From Ustilaginoidea virens (Eukaryota; Ascomycota; Sordariomycetes; Hypocreales; Clavicipitaceae), in contig NC_057316.1 in the NCBI RefSeq assembly GCF_000687475.1, positions 7,068,001 to 7,132,000 of the forward strand: a DNA stretch of 64,000 bases, read 5' to 3'. The translations under genes and the position numbers were made by a program. Numbering within the stretch: position 1 is the stretch's first letter; each line of letters opens with the position of its first letter. Under the pieces are notes generated by a model. It made no database searches. It was not told the DNA's origin and saw only the letters and a list, made by a program, of their open reading frames with translations. Positions 27,022-39,910 of this stretch are shown here, piece by piece.

Positions 27022-27142
27022 CCCCCTCTGATTAGCTACTATAGTAGCAAGCTAATCGTATAAAGGATAGGGAAAGAAAATGCAGTAAAAAATGCTAAGG
27101 AAAAACATAAGAAAAACCTTAGTAAAAGTAAGTTAGTATAAG

Positions 27143-30100
27143 TTAGCAGGCCCTAAGACCTAGTAACTCGCGGAACCTAGTAAATTTAGGGCCCGGCAGT
27201 GGCTTCATAAGACCGTCAGCAGGCATACTATTAGTAGGTAAATAGGTAATTTTAACCAAGCCCAGCTGGGCTTGCTCCCTAATATACCGGAATTTTAATA
27301 GCGTATGCTTAGTGCGAGCGTGCTGATTAGGGTCGTTAGAATTCGAAATGGAGCCCTAGTTATCGCAGTATAGCGGTATAGGGCGTAAAATATCAATTTC
27401 TAGCTCCTTACAAAGGTTAGAAAGCCACTATACCTTGCGGATAGTCTCAAGTAATGCATCAGATTCAGCTTCTAAAGTAGATAGCACTACTAAAGAGGCT
27501 CGCTTAGAACGCCAGCTAATAGGACCACTATTAATAGTAGTCAGGAAGCCTCCAGTAGATTTAGAGGTTTCTTTACAGCCAGCAAAGTCGCTATCAGAAT
27601 AAGCGGCTATAATAGGCTGTTGGTTGCTTTTAGTAGCATTAAAGCAGATAGCTAGGTTCTCAGTGCCTTTAAGGTAACTAAAGCTGCCTTTTGCAGCATT
27701 TAGATGCATATTAGTTGCTTTCGACATAAACCGAGAAAGGTATTGGATAGGAAATGCTAGGTCGGGCCTAGTCATCATTATAAGCCACATTATAGTGCCA
27801 GTAAGGCTCTGATAAAGGCTCTGATCAGTAGGGCTAAGATCTTTTCCACTAGATTCATTAAGAATTCCTGGTTGAAGTGGAATAAGCTGAGGTTTAGTAT
27901 CCTGTAAGCCGAATTTAGCTAAGACCTCTGCTATAAATTGGGCTTGGTGTAGCCATAATAGACCTTCTTTCCTATTTCGTATAATTTATACGCCTAGGAA
28001 GAAGGAAGCCGGACCGCGGTCTTCTATAGCATAGACCTTATGAAATTTTCTTTTTAGCTGGTTAATATAAGTTATATTTAGACCAACTAATAGGCAATCG
28101 TCAATATAGGTAACGATAAAGGTGCTGGTTTGCTTATTATAAAAGACGGCAGCATCAGAGGCTAAAGGTAAAAAACCTTCACTGGAAATCAGGTCTTTTA
28201 GCCGGTGTTGCCATTCGCGGGGTGCTTGTTTTAGCCCGTATAGGGCCTTCTTTAGTAAAATAGCTTGCTTAATAGAGGGATTAAAGCCGGCTTCTTTAAG
28301 TAAAGTTAGTAGCTATTGCCGTTAAATATCAGACCAAAGCTTGCTATCGCTATTAGTTAGTAGTAAGCTCTCTGTAAATTCAAGAAATCTATCAGGAATA
28401 TCCATATAAATGGTCTCAGAAAGTTCGCTATTTAGGAAGGCGCCTATAAAGTCGATCTGCTCTATTTCCCAGTTATTACTAGCAGCCAAAGCTAGTATAA
28501 CCCTCCAGGTAGGTGGGATAGAGGTAGAAGCATAGGTATGCTGAAAGTCCTGTCCTTCGACTTGCATAAAGCCCTTAACAACTAATCTAGCCTTATATTT
28601 TATAGGCTGATTATTAGCATCCTTTTTAACCCGAAAAACAGGCCTATTGCGTATAATTTTCCTATCAATAGGAACGCTAGACTTAGGAATAAATTGGAAG
28701 ACTTTAGTATCCAATAGCTACTCGAATTCCTTAAATAGTGCCTTTATCCAAAGGTCTTTTTCTTTTTCAGGGCATCGTAGCACATCCTTCCAGCTATTAG
28801 GCGTACCATTAGGGGCCTTTTTAGCTAGCTTACGCTTAGCTGCATAGTAGGAATCCCATATCAGGTGGTGTAAAGTGTTACCTTCCTGAGGGAATAAGTC
28901 GGTAGGGCTAGTAGGGTCGGTAGGGCTAGCAGGTATAGCAGGGCCAATAGGACCAGCAGGGCCAACAGGGCCAGCAGGGCCAACAGGGCCAGCAGGGCCA
29001 GTAGGGCTAGCAATATCGGTAGGATTAAGGCTAGTAAGGATATCTATAAGGTCATCTTTTGCCGTAGCCGGGGACTGTATTATAGGACGGTTATCCAAGG
29101 TAGCATTAGTGTTAATAACGCTAGTATTAGTAGGGTCCGGCATGCTTTCTAGGTCATCCGGTATAACATTAGTATTAGTAATGTTAGTAAGGTTAGTAGG
29201 GTCTGGCATACTTTCAAGGTCATCTAGTAAAATAGCAGGTTCTCTGCTAGATACCCCCTCTGAACCTGTATTTTGCCCTCTGTGAAAGTCTCCTTCTAGG
29301 CCAGTAGAAATAGGGCCTATACCTTTATTTTAATGAATAAAGGTAATAAAAGTTGTTTTAGTAACAACCTTCTTCTTTAGAAGGTAGACTAGGTAAGTAT
29401 TATTACCTAGAGTGGCAAGGAGCCTACCAGGCTCGGTACGGGGCGCTAATTTGCGGCTTTTTACATGCTTTTCGTGTGGTATAAGCACTTTAATAGCTGC
29501 TCTAATAGCCCTAAGGTTAATAAGGTTAGGGTAGTGCTCCGGTGTTATCTGGTCGTAATCCTTTAGTAGCTCCTGATAGGGGCTAGAAGGTCTGTTAGTA
29601 ACTGCTGTTATATTTACTAGCATAACAACGCCAGTAATTACAGCGGACTAGAGGTTAGATGGTAGCCTTGACCAGGCTATAGTAGCACGTAGCCTATCAG
29701 CTATAACCCTAATAGAGCGCTCAGCTAGGCCGTTTTATTCGTGAATATAAGGGCAAGAGGTATTAAAAGCTATACCCTATTCTATTAAACGGGTTTCGCC
29801 TACTAAGATAATACAGTATGCGAAAGATAAAGGCAGTGGAATGGTAAAATCGCTGCAAAGTGACGGCATAGATAAGATACGAGACTAAGGCGTAGGGACA
29901 ATCTGATGTGAATTAATTGTATATACTTGCTTGCGTGCCTCCATCTATACATTCCTTCCCACTATTTAGGTAGGAATATCTAGGGATTTAAATATATAAT
30001 ATTCCAACATAGAATATCCCTAGTGAAATCAATCTGACGTAAATATCCTGACCATACTGTGATATCATAGATATATGGCGAAATGTGCATTTGTAGTGCA

Positions 30101-32702
30101 TTGAGATTTGCGACGATAAAGTGGTGTGATCAATTTGTGATGCATTATATGTTTGCGCGTGAGGGAATGTGTATAAGTACTAGGTACTCAACTTTACTAG
30201 CAGCCGCCATATATATATAAGTACTGAATACTTAATACCTTTCTCAATCTGATGATGCGGCGATGCGTAGAGATTGTCGGCGATAGATATCCAAAAATAA
30301 TAAAATAAAATAACAATAAATAATTTCATTCTGACATGTTCGACAAGCCAATCACTAAGCATTTTGTTGATTTCATTTCCACTATTATAGTGGAATTCAA
30401 CAGGCGTTTTACCATATCTGACCTGTAGGCTCTGTATAAAGCTCTGTAATGCTTTAAAAACAATAGTGCCTTCCCTATTAGGCAGTAAGTAAAGCTAACG
30501 GAATCGGGATTTTCTGTCTACTAATATAAGGGCAATAGGTCGTTTATTGTATAGTGTGGGTGATATAGCAAAAGTATCACCTTCTATAATATCCAGGCAT
30601 TTAGCTGGATTAGGTATCGCATCTTTAGAAGGTCTTCTAACCTTCTTAGCCTATATATAGGCTAGATAGCGAAAATCAGCATCTTTAACCTTATTAAGGT
30701 TAGGTAGACCAGGGGTATTAGCACAGGTCTTTTTAAGCAGCTGAATACCTATATGCCCTAGCCGTACATGCCAAATGCCGGCTAATTGTAATAGCTTCTA
30801 ATATTCTGTATCAGCAGCTATAGGGGCAGGAGTAGGGTTAGTAACCTCTACAGGGTCTTCGCTAGTCGTAATAGCGGAAGGTTGGGTAGTAGGGCTAGTA
30901 GCCTCTACAGGTTCCTTACTAGTCGCAGTAGTAGGAATGGGGGTAATAGTGGTTTCCTCAGGATCACTATAATCAGTAGGGTTAGTAGGGCTAGGGACCT
31001 CTACTACTATACTATTAGTATAGTGGCTGCAAGGTTGATGTAGTAGTGGTGTGTCTATTCCTTTCTGTGGAAGGAAAAAGCCGTATTTTTCGAAGTTAAA
31101 AATGCCGATGCATTTACGGCTTGCTGACTAAAGCTGATTTTTAATTAATACCCCTTTAGCGGTATAGTGCTTTACACCGCTAATAATATTAATATCCAAG
31201 GTAGGAATATATAGGGCATTCTTAAGCTCTATAATACCCTATTTCGTAGGGTTAATGCCCTGTAGCATAGTAAATCGTGCTGTGCCCCAACCAGTAGGGG
31301 AAATAGGGCTACCACCAGTAGTAATAATAGGCTTATCACCCTTCTCAAAATAGTGAAAAGTGGTGAAATGCTTTTTATCATTAACAATATGACAAGTAGA
31401 GCCTATATCGTAAAGGAGGGCATCCTTCGGGGTCCTACCGCCTGATTTAGCACTATAGCTTATAGCTAAGGGCTGGTTATTAGTAGATATAGTGGTAGAA
31501 GAAGAGGAATAAGATATATTAGTATTTTGGGTATTATAATTGCCTATAATAAAGGCCTCGATATCTTGCTGATTATTGCTGGAGTCTTATTTCTTCTTCT
31601 GTTGCTGCTTCTTTTTCCTATTATTAGTAGAATTATTCTTACTATTATTAGTCGAAGTGGCATTAGCAGACCCTTTATTTTTAGAGTCCTTAGAAGCCTT
31701 AAGCTATTTGGGGTTGTTATTAGCAGCCACCTTATTAGACCCTTTAGAACGCTGTTCTTCTAGTAGGTCAACCATAAAATACTGGAGGTTAAATTTGCTG
31801 CTGTTAATAACACCCTGGGCGCTATAAGCCCTAATCATAAAGCGTTAACGTTCCGTCTAGCGGGTAAATACCCCCTCTACAGCCTATAGATACTGGTTAA
31901 CTTAGTTGAAAGAGTCGATCTTAGAACCTAAGATTCTAAGGCGAGAAATATAGCTGTTAAATTCGCTATTAAACGCCTCTAAAGTGCCTTTATAACCGGT
32001 AAAGGTAAGGGTGTGAAAGGTAGGGTATAAGTGTGCCCGCTATACTTCTGGTGAGTGGCAGTACTAGGCCACTAGCAGAAGGTAGGCTTCCTCTAGGTCA
32101 TTACACCAGTCTATAGCCTCTATAGCTTCTTCACTATAGCTATTCTTTAGCATTAGTAGTAGAAGTGCCTGCTCAGACTCATCAAAGTGCCTTGCTATAG
32201 AGGGGTCGTTAACAAAGTTAGCTATTTTAAAGGCCCTAAGTTGTATAGTAAGGGCCTGCTTCTACTGGTCGAAATTATAGGGGCTTTTTAGCTTTTAGGA
32301 TTCCTTAAAGCGGTTGGTAGTCTTCGCTAATTCTTTAATAGCCCCATTACTAATTTGGTTGGTAATAGTTATTGTTGGTGGCGTTGTATAAATAGGCTCT
32401 TTACCCTTATATTTTATAGGGGTAGAAGGTTAGTCGATTTCTATAACGTTAGCTTTACTATCATCATTATCTTTAGTAGTAGTCGTCCTAGTAGAAGGTC
32501 TAGCTTCAGTGGCTTTAGTAGGCTTCTTATTAGTAGCCTAGGTAGCCTAGGTGTCGTTATTTTGCCTACTAACTAGGCCCTATATAAGGTCAGTTAGTAT
32601 ATTCATCTGGGATTTCATATCGTCTATATCTAGCTGTAGCTATGCATTAGTATCAACTTCAGTATCGGATTTAGGGACCTTATAGGATCCTGACTCTGCC
32701 AT
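27143..32702 (-). pseudogene. C1 Gag-Pol polyprotein (copia), lightly RIPed and split by a solo LTR
   Basis: Reads from ATG at 32702 to TAA at 27143. The span is 5560 nt; removing the 554-bp solo LTR and one 5-bp TSD leaves 5001 nt, exactly 1667 codons. Gag is MAESGSYKV..., with a Lys/Gln/Asn-rich tail near 31600. The protease near 31400 reads L-Y-D-I-G-S. GAG-pre-integrase is at about 30740 (WHVRLGHIGIQLL). The integrase core is at about 30600-29650: the first Asp is present (EGDTF), the second is Asn (HYNSGNE), and HEQNGLAERS is at about 29720. A Gly-Pro-Ala repeat linker is at 28930-29010. RT is at 28714-28050 with an intact Y-I-D-D (28097-28108). RNase H is at 27790-27428 (AYSDSDFAG). Few stops; still dead. 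Confidence 0.88.
29783..30336 (-). repeat. Solo LTR inside the C1 integrase
   Basis: A 554-bp insert beginning TGTCAGAATGAAATT and ending TTTAATA (an altered AACA) on the reverse strand. It is flanked by GAACA at 30337-30341 and GAATA (GAACA in copy C2) at 29778-29782. TG..CA-type ends plus a 5-bp duplication fit a solo LTR of an unrelated retroelement. No ORF of note. It separates DWLVE from QGIAFN in the integrase. Confidence 0.82.
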
Positions 32703-33497
32703 AGTGGGCAAAAAGGGTTTAAAAATCCGTTGAAAAATGGTGCCGATAGTTGTAAAAACAGAGGAATAACTAGCTAAATAGCTAGTAAAATAGTCGAATA
32801 ACTGGTAAAATAGCCGAGTAACTAGCTAGACAGCTAGTAAATATAGTGGCTAGTAGCCTACTATAAAAGGTAACCGCAGAATATAGCGGCAGGTCTCAAT
32901 ATAAAAAAGCATGGATGCCGTAGGCGTTGTGCAAGTCCGTATTATAGCGTTGGTATTTAAGGTGCTTATATGGTGCCGTAATATAAAGGTGCCGTAAGTG
33001 CCGTAGGTGCCGTAGGTGCCGTGGGTGTCGTAGGTGCCGTAGGTGCCGTGGGTGCTATAGGTGCCGTAATATAAAAGGTGCCGTAAATGCCGTACTAAAA
33101 GTGCTATAAGTGGAAGAGTATAATAGGTGCCGTACAGTGCAGTAGGTGCCGTACACTAGGTGCAAAGGTGTTATACAGTGGTATAGTATGGTAGATATCA
33201 TACTATAAAATCCGTAGGTGCCGTAGGTTACGCCGAAAATAACGTAAGGTTACGCTAAAAGTGCCGTGAGGTTACGCCATAAGTTGCCGTTAGGTACGCC
33301 GTTGATTGCCGCAGGGTAATACTGTAGGTAATAAGGGTAAGCTAAAGGTGATAATAGGTAAGCCGAAGTTAATAAGGGTGAGCCGAAGATACCAAAGGAT
33401 AGCTATATTAATAGTACTAATAAGCAAAAGAGACTAAGGGGTAAATACAAAAAGGTAGGGTTAAAATAAAGAAGTAAAACCCGGGCTTATAACCTAT
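32703..33497 (-). other. C1 leader with GTGCCGTAG minisatellite
   Basis: Non-coding leader between the 5' LTR and Gag. About 32960-33250 holds many imperfect 9-bp units (GTGCCGTAG on the plus strand) followed by GGTTACGCC-type units to about 33310. The primer-binding site is at 33481-33497. The repeat opens a Gly-Thr-Tyr frame on the reverse strand that I do not regard as a gene. Confidence 0.8.
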
Positions 33498-34229
33498 TGC
33501 AATTCTCAAGGTCACTATAAAAGCAAAGCCTTACTAGCTAGCTAGATGGCACAAGACTATCTGCGACCTGTGAACTAATCTTAGTATAAATACTAGATTT
33601 TTCACTAAGTCCTAAGACTATACAAGTGCTATAAAGTAGGGCAAGTATAAAGGCAAGGCAAATATAAGATAACCAGAAACGCAGGGAAGGTGGAAGTTAA
33701 GAGGCATATAGTGCATTAACAGACTCGATTGTGCTGCCCTTTTGCTATCTAGAAAGAAGGGGAAAAGCTATCCTATATATACACGAAGGAGGGGTGGGCC
33801 CAGGCATCTAAGGTAGCCAGTAAGAAAGCTCCCCATAATACTCGCTATGCCACGTATATAATACGTCAGCAGCCCCACTATATCCAGCCTTTCCAACCAC
33901 CCTAACCACCGCACTAGTAACTAATCACCACACTAGTAACTAGCCACCACGCTAGTAACTACCCACCACACTAGTGGACTAGCCACCACACTAGTAGGCC
34001 GCCACTACACTAGTAGGCCTACTATGCTAATTTAGCAATGCCACACCTTTTTAGCAAGGCCTACCTTACTTAATATACAGTAAATAATCCACTGAAAATC
34101 CTTAAGGTAAAAGGCAAAGGCCTAAGGTAATACTACCATAAGTCCAAGAGGCGGTATAAGGACTAGAAGGTCAGTAAGCCAGTAGGGCATTAGGCCAGCA
34201 GCCTAGTAGGCTACTATAGGATTTTAACA
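33498..34229 (-). repeat. C array, LTR 2 (shared by both copies)
   Basis: 732 bp. It serves as 5' LTR of C1 and 3' LTR of C2. Differs from LTR 1 only at scattered transitions. Confidence 0.9.
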
Positions 34230-34350
34230 CCCCCTCTGATTAGCTACTGTAGTAGCAAGCTAATCGTATAAAGGATAGGGAAAGAAAATGCAGTAAAAAA
34301 TGCTAAGGAAAAACATAAGAAAAACCTTAGTAAAAGTAAGTTAGTATAAG

Positions 34351-37300
34351 TTAGCAGGCCCTAAGACCTAGTAACTCGCGGAACCTAGTAAATTTAGGGC
34401 CCGGCAGTGGCTTCGTAAGACCGTCAGCAGGCATACTATTAGTAGGTAAATAGGTAATTTTAACCAAGCCCAGCTGGGCTTGCTCCCTAATATACCGGAA
34501 TTTTAATAGCGTATGCTTAGTGCGAGCGTGCTAATTAGGGTCGTTAGAATTCGAAATGGAGCCCTGGTTATCGCAGTATAGCGGTATAAGGCGTAAAATA
34601 TCAATTTCTAGCTCCTTATAAAGGTTAGAAAGCCACTATACCTCGCGGATAGTCTCAAGTAATGCATCAGATTCAGCTTCTAAAGTAGATAGCACTACTA
34701 AAGAGGCTCGCTTAGAACGCCAGCTAATAGGACCACTATTAATAGTAGTCAGGAAGCCTCCAGTAGATTTAGAGGTTTCTTTACAGCCAGCAAAGTCGCT
34801 ATCAGAATAAGCGGCTATAATAGGCTGTTGGTTGCTTTTAGTAGCACTAAAGCAGATAGCTAGGTTCTCAGTGCCTTTAAGGTAACTAAAGCTGCCTTTT
34901 GCAGCATTTAGATGCACATTAGTTGCTTTCGATATAAACCGAGAAAGGTATTGGATAGGAAATGCTAGGTCGGGCCTAATCATCATCATAAGCCACATTA
35001 TAGTGCTAGTAAGGCTCTGATAAAGGCTCTGATCAGTAGGGCTAAGATCTTTTCTACTAGATTCATTAAGAATTCCTGGTTAAAGTGGAATAAGCTGAGG
35101 TTTAGTATCCTGTAAGCCGAATTTAGCTAAGACCTCTGCTATAAATTGGGCTTGGTGTAGCCACAATAGACCTTCTTTCCTATTTCGTATAATTTATACG
35201 CCTAGGAAGAAGGAAGCCAGACCGCGGTCTTCTATAGCATAGACCTTATGAAATTTTCTTTTTAGCTGGTTAATATAAGTTATATTTGGACCAACTAATA
35301 GGCAATCGTCAATATAGGTAACGATAAAGGTGCTGGTTTGCTTATTATAAAAGACGGCAGCATCAGAGGCTAAAGGTAAAAAACCTTCACTAGAAATCAG
35401 GTCTTTTAGCCGGTATTGCCATTCGCGGGGTGCTTATTTTAGCCCGTATAGGGCCTTCTTTAGTAAAATAGCTTGCTTAATAGAGGGATTAAAGCCGGCT
35501 TCTTTAAGTAAAGTTAGTAGCTATTGCCGTTGAATATCAGACCAAAGCTTACTATTGCTATTAGTTAGTAGTAAGCTCTCTGTAAATTTAAGAAATCCAT
35601 CAGGAATATCTATATAAATGGTCTCAGAAAGTTCGCTATTTAGGAAGGCGCCTATAAAGTCGATCTGCTCTATTTCCCAGTTATTACTAGCAGCCAAAGC
35701 TAGTATAACCCTCCAGGTAGGTGGGATAGAGGTAGAAGTATAAGTATGCTGAAAGTCCTATCCTTCGACTTGCATAAAGCCCTTAACAACTAATCTAGCC
35801 TTATATTTTATAGGCTAATTATTAGCATCCTTTTTAACCCGAAAAACAGGCCTATTGCGTATAATTTTCCTATCAATAGGAACGCTAGACTTAGGAATAA
35901 ATTGGAAGACTTTAGTATCCAATAGCTGCTCGAATTCCTTAAATAGTGCCTTTATCCAAAGGTCTTTTTCTTTTTTAGGGCATCGTAGCACATCCTTCCA
36001 GCTATTAGGCGTACCATTAGGGGCCTTTTTAGCTAGCTTACGCTTAGCTGCATAGCAGGAATCCCATATCAGGTGGTGTAAAGTGTTACCTTCCTAAGGG
36101 AATAAGTCGGTAGGGCTAGTAGGGTCGGTAGGGCTAGCAGGTATAGCAGGGCCAACAGGACCAGCAGGGCCAACAGGGCCAGCAGGGCCAATAGGGCCAG
36201 CAGGGCCAGCAGGGCTAGCAATATCGGTAGGATTAAGGCTAATAAGGATATCTATAAGGTCATCCTTTGCCGTAGCCGGGGACTGTATTATAGGACGGTT
36301 ATCTAAGGTAGCATTAGTGTTAATAACGCTAGTATTAGTAAGGTCCGGCATGCTTTCTAGGTCATCTGGTATAACATTAGTATTAGTAATGTTAGTAAGG
36401 TTAGTAGGGTCTGGCATGCTTTCAAGGTCATCTAGTAAAATAGCAGGTTCTCTGCTAGATACCCCCTCTGAACCTGTATTTTGCCCTCTGTGAAAGTCTC
36501 CTTCTAGGCTAGTAGAAATAGGGCCTATACCTTCATTTTGATGAATAAAGGTAATAAAAGTTGTTTTAGTAATAACCTTCTTCTTTAGAAGGTAGACTAG
36601 GTAAGTATTATTACCTAGAGTGGCAAGGAGCCTACCAGGCTCGGTACGGGGCGCTAATTTGCGGCTTTTTACACGCTTTTCGTGTGGTATAAGCACTTCA
36701 ATAGCTGCTCTAATAGCCCTAAGGTTAATAAGGTCAGGGTAGTGCTCCGGTGTTATCTGGTCGTAATCCTTTAGTAGCTCCTAATAGGGGCTAGAAGGTC
36801 TGTTAGTAACTGCTGTTATATTTACTAGCATAACAACGCCAGTAATTATAGCGGACCAGAGGTTAGATAGTAGCCTTAACCAGGCTATAGTAGCACATAG
36901 CCTATCAGCTATAACCCTAATGGAGCGCTCAGCTAGGCCGTTTTGTTCGTGAATATAAGGGCAAGAGGTATTAAAAGCTATACCCTGTTCTATTAAATGG
37001 GTTTCGCCTGCTAAGATAATACAGTATGCGAAAGATAAAGGCAGTGGAATGGTAAAATCGCTGCAAAGTGACGGCACAGATAAGATACGAGACTAAGGCG
37101 TAGGGACAATCTGATGTGAATTAATTGTGTATACTTGCTTGCGTGCCTCCATTTATACATTCCTTCCCACTATTTGGGTAGGAATATCTAGGGATTTAAA
37201 TATATAATATTCCAACATAGAATATCCCTAGTGAAATCAATCTGACGTAAATATCCTGACCATACTGTGATATCATAGATATGTGGCGAAATGTGCATTT

Positions 37301-39910
37301 GTAGTGCATCGAGATTTGCGACGATAAAATAGTGTGATCAATTTGTGATGCATTATATGTTTGCGCGTGAGGGAATGTGTATAAGTACTGGGTACTTAAC
37401 TTTACTAGCAGCCGCCATATATATATAAGTACTGAATACTTAATACCTTTCTTAATCTGATGATGCGGCGATGCGTAGAGATTGTCGGCGATAGATATCC
37501 AAAAATAATAAAATAAAATAACAATAAATAATTTCATTCTGATATGTTCGACAAGCCAATCACTAAGCATTTTGTTGATTTCATTTCCACTATTATAGTG
37601 GAATTCAATAGGCGTTTTACCATATCTGACCTATAGGCTCTGTATAAAGCTCTATAATGCTTTAAAAACAACAGTGCCTTCCCTATTAGGCAGTAAGTAA
37701 AGCTAACGGAATCGGGATTTTCTGTTTACTAATATAAGGGCAATAGGTCGTTTATTGTATAGTGTGGGTGATATAGCAAAAGTATTACCTTCTATAATAT
37801 CCAGGCATTTAGCTGGATTAGGTATCGCATCTTTAGAAGGTCTTCTAACCTTCTTAGCCTATATATAGGCTAGATAGCGAAAATCAGCATCTTTAACCTT
37901 ATTAAGGTTAGGTAGACCAGGGGTATTAGCACAGGTCTTTTTAAGCAGCTGAATACCTATATGCCCTAGCCGTACATGCCAAATGCCGGCTAATTGTAAT
38001 AGCTTCTGATATTCTGTATCAGCAGCTATAGGGGCAGGAGTAGGGTTAGTAACCTCTATAGGGTCTTCGCTAGTCGTAATAGCGGAAGGTTGGGTAGTAG
38101 GGCTAGTAGCCTCTACAGGTTCCTTACTAGTCGCAGTAGTAGGAACAGGGGTAATAGTGGTTTCCTCAGGATTACTATAATCAGCAGGGTTAGTAGGGCT
38201 AGGGACCTCTACTACTATACTATTAGTATAGTGGCTGCAAGGTTGATGTAGTAGTGGTGTGTCTATTCCTTTCTGTGGAAGGAAAAAGCCGTATTTTTCG
38301 AAGTTAAAAATGCCGATGTATTTACGGCTTGCTGACTAAAGCTGATTTTTAATTAATACCCCTTTAGCGGTATAGTGCTTTATACTGCTAATAATATTAA
38401 TATCTAAGGTAGGAATATATAGGGCATTCTTAAGCTCTATAATACCCCATTTCGTAGGGTTAATGCCCTATAGTATAGTAAATCGTGCTGTGCCCTAACC
38501 AGTAGGGGAAATAGGGCTACCACCAGTAGTAATAATAGGCTTATCACCCTTCTCAAAATAGTGAAAAGTGGTGAAATGCTTCTTATTATTAATAATATGA
38601 CAAGTAGAGCCTATATCGTAAAGGAGGGTATCCTTCGGGGTCCTACCGCCTGATTTAGCACTATAGCTTATAGCTAAGGGCTGGTTATTAGTAGATATAG
38701 TGGTAGAAGAAGAGGAATAAGATATATTAGTATCTTGGGTATTATAATTGCCTATAATAAAGGCCTCGACATCTTGCTAATTATTGCTGGAGTCTTATTT
38801 CTTCTTCTGTTGCTGCTTCTTTTTCCTATTATTAGTAGAATTATTCTTACTATTATTAGTCGAAGTGGTATTAGCAGACCCTTTATTTTTAGAGTCCTTA
38901 GAAGCCTTAAGCTGTTTGGGGTTGTTATTAGCAGCCACCTTATTAGACCCTTTAGAACGCTATTCTTCTAGTAGGTTAACTATAAAATACTGGAGGTTAA
39001 ATTTGCTGCTGTTAATAACACCCTGGGCGCTATAAGCCCTAATCATAAAGCGTTAACGTTCCGTCTAGCGGGTAAATACCCCCTCTATAGCCTATAGATA
39101 CTGGTTAACTTAGTTGAAAGAGTCGATCTTAGAACCTAAGATTCTAAGGCGAGAAATATAGCTGTTAAATTCGCTATTAAACGCCTCTAAAGTGCCTTTA
39201 TAACCAGTAAAGGTAAGGGTGTGAAAGGTAGGGTATAAGTGTGCCCGCTGTACTTCTGGTGAGTGGTAGTACTAGGCCACTAGCAGAAGGTAGGCTTCCT
39301 CTGGGTTATTACACTAGTCTATAGCCTCTATAGCTTCTTTACTATAGCTATTCTTTAGCATTAGTAGTAGAAGTGCCTGCTCAGACTCATCAAAGTGCCT
39401 TGCTATAGAGGGGTCGTTAACAAAGTTAGCTATTTTAAAGGCCCTAAGTTGTATAGTAAGGGCCTGCTTCTACTGGTCGAAATTATAGGGGCTTTTTAGC
39501 TTTTAGGATTCCTTAAAGCGGTTGGCAGTCTTCGCTAATTCTTTAATAGCCCCATTACTAATTTGGTTGGTAATAGTTATTGTTGGTGGCGTTGTATAAA
39601 TAGGCTCTTTACCCTTATATTTTATAGGGGTAGAAGGTTAGTCGATTTCTATAACGTTAGCTTTACTATCATTATTATCTTTAGTAGTAGTCGTCCTAGT
39701 AGAAGGTCTAGCTTTAGTGGCTTTAGTAGGCTTCTTATTAGTAGCCTGGGTAGCCTGGGTGTCGTTATTTTGCCTACTAACTAGGCCCTATATAAGGTCA
39801 GTTAGTATATTCATCTGGGATTTCATATCGTCTATATCTAGCTGTAGCTGTGTATTAGTATCAACTTCAGTATCGGATTTAGGGACCTTATAGGATCCTG
39901 ACTCTGCTAT
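34351..39910 (-). pseudogene. C2 Gag-Pol polyprotein (copia), second tandem copy
   Basis: Colinear with C1 at an offset of 7208 bp and also 5560 nt. The start codon is ATA in place of ATG (39910-39908). It shares the solo LTR, the HYNSGNE integrase change and the intact Y-I-D-D (35305-35316). Stops differ in position from C1, so part of the RIP is copy-specific: the QEG/GIAFN region is more intact here (HEQNGLAERSIR, near 36930), while the RT N-terminal region is more damaged. Gly-Pro-Ala linker at about 36138-36218; RNase H at 34998-34636. Confidence 0.87.
36991..37544 (-). repeat. Solo LTR inside the C2 integrase
   Basis: Same insert, position and length as in C1. Flanked by GAACA on both sides in this copy (37545-37549 and 36986-36990). 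Shared by both copies, so it was present before the tandem array formed. Confidence 0.82.

Noticed and set aside
31527..31827. Hydrophobic plus-strand ORFs (Leu/Ile-rich, also at 38735-39035)
   Set aside because: Antisense of the Lys/Gln/Asn-rich C-terminal Gag region of C; hydrophobicity is a codon-complement artefact.
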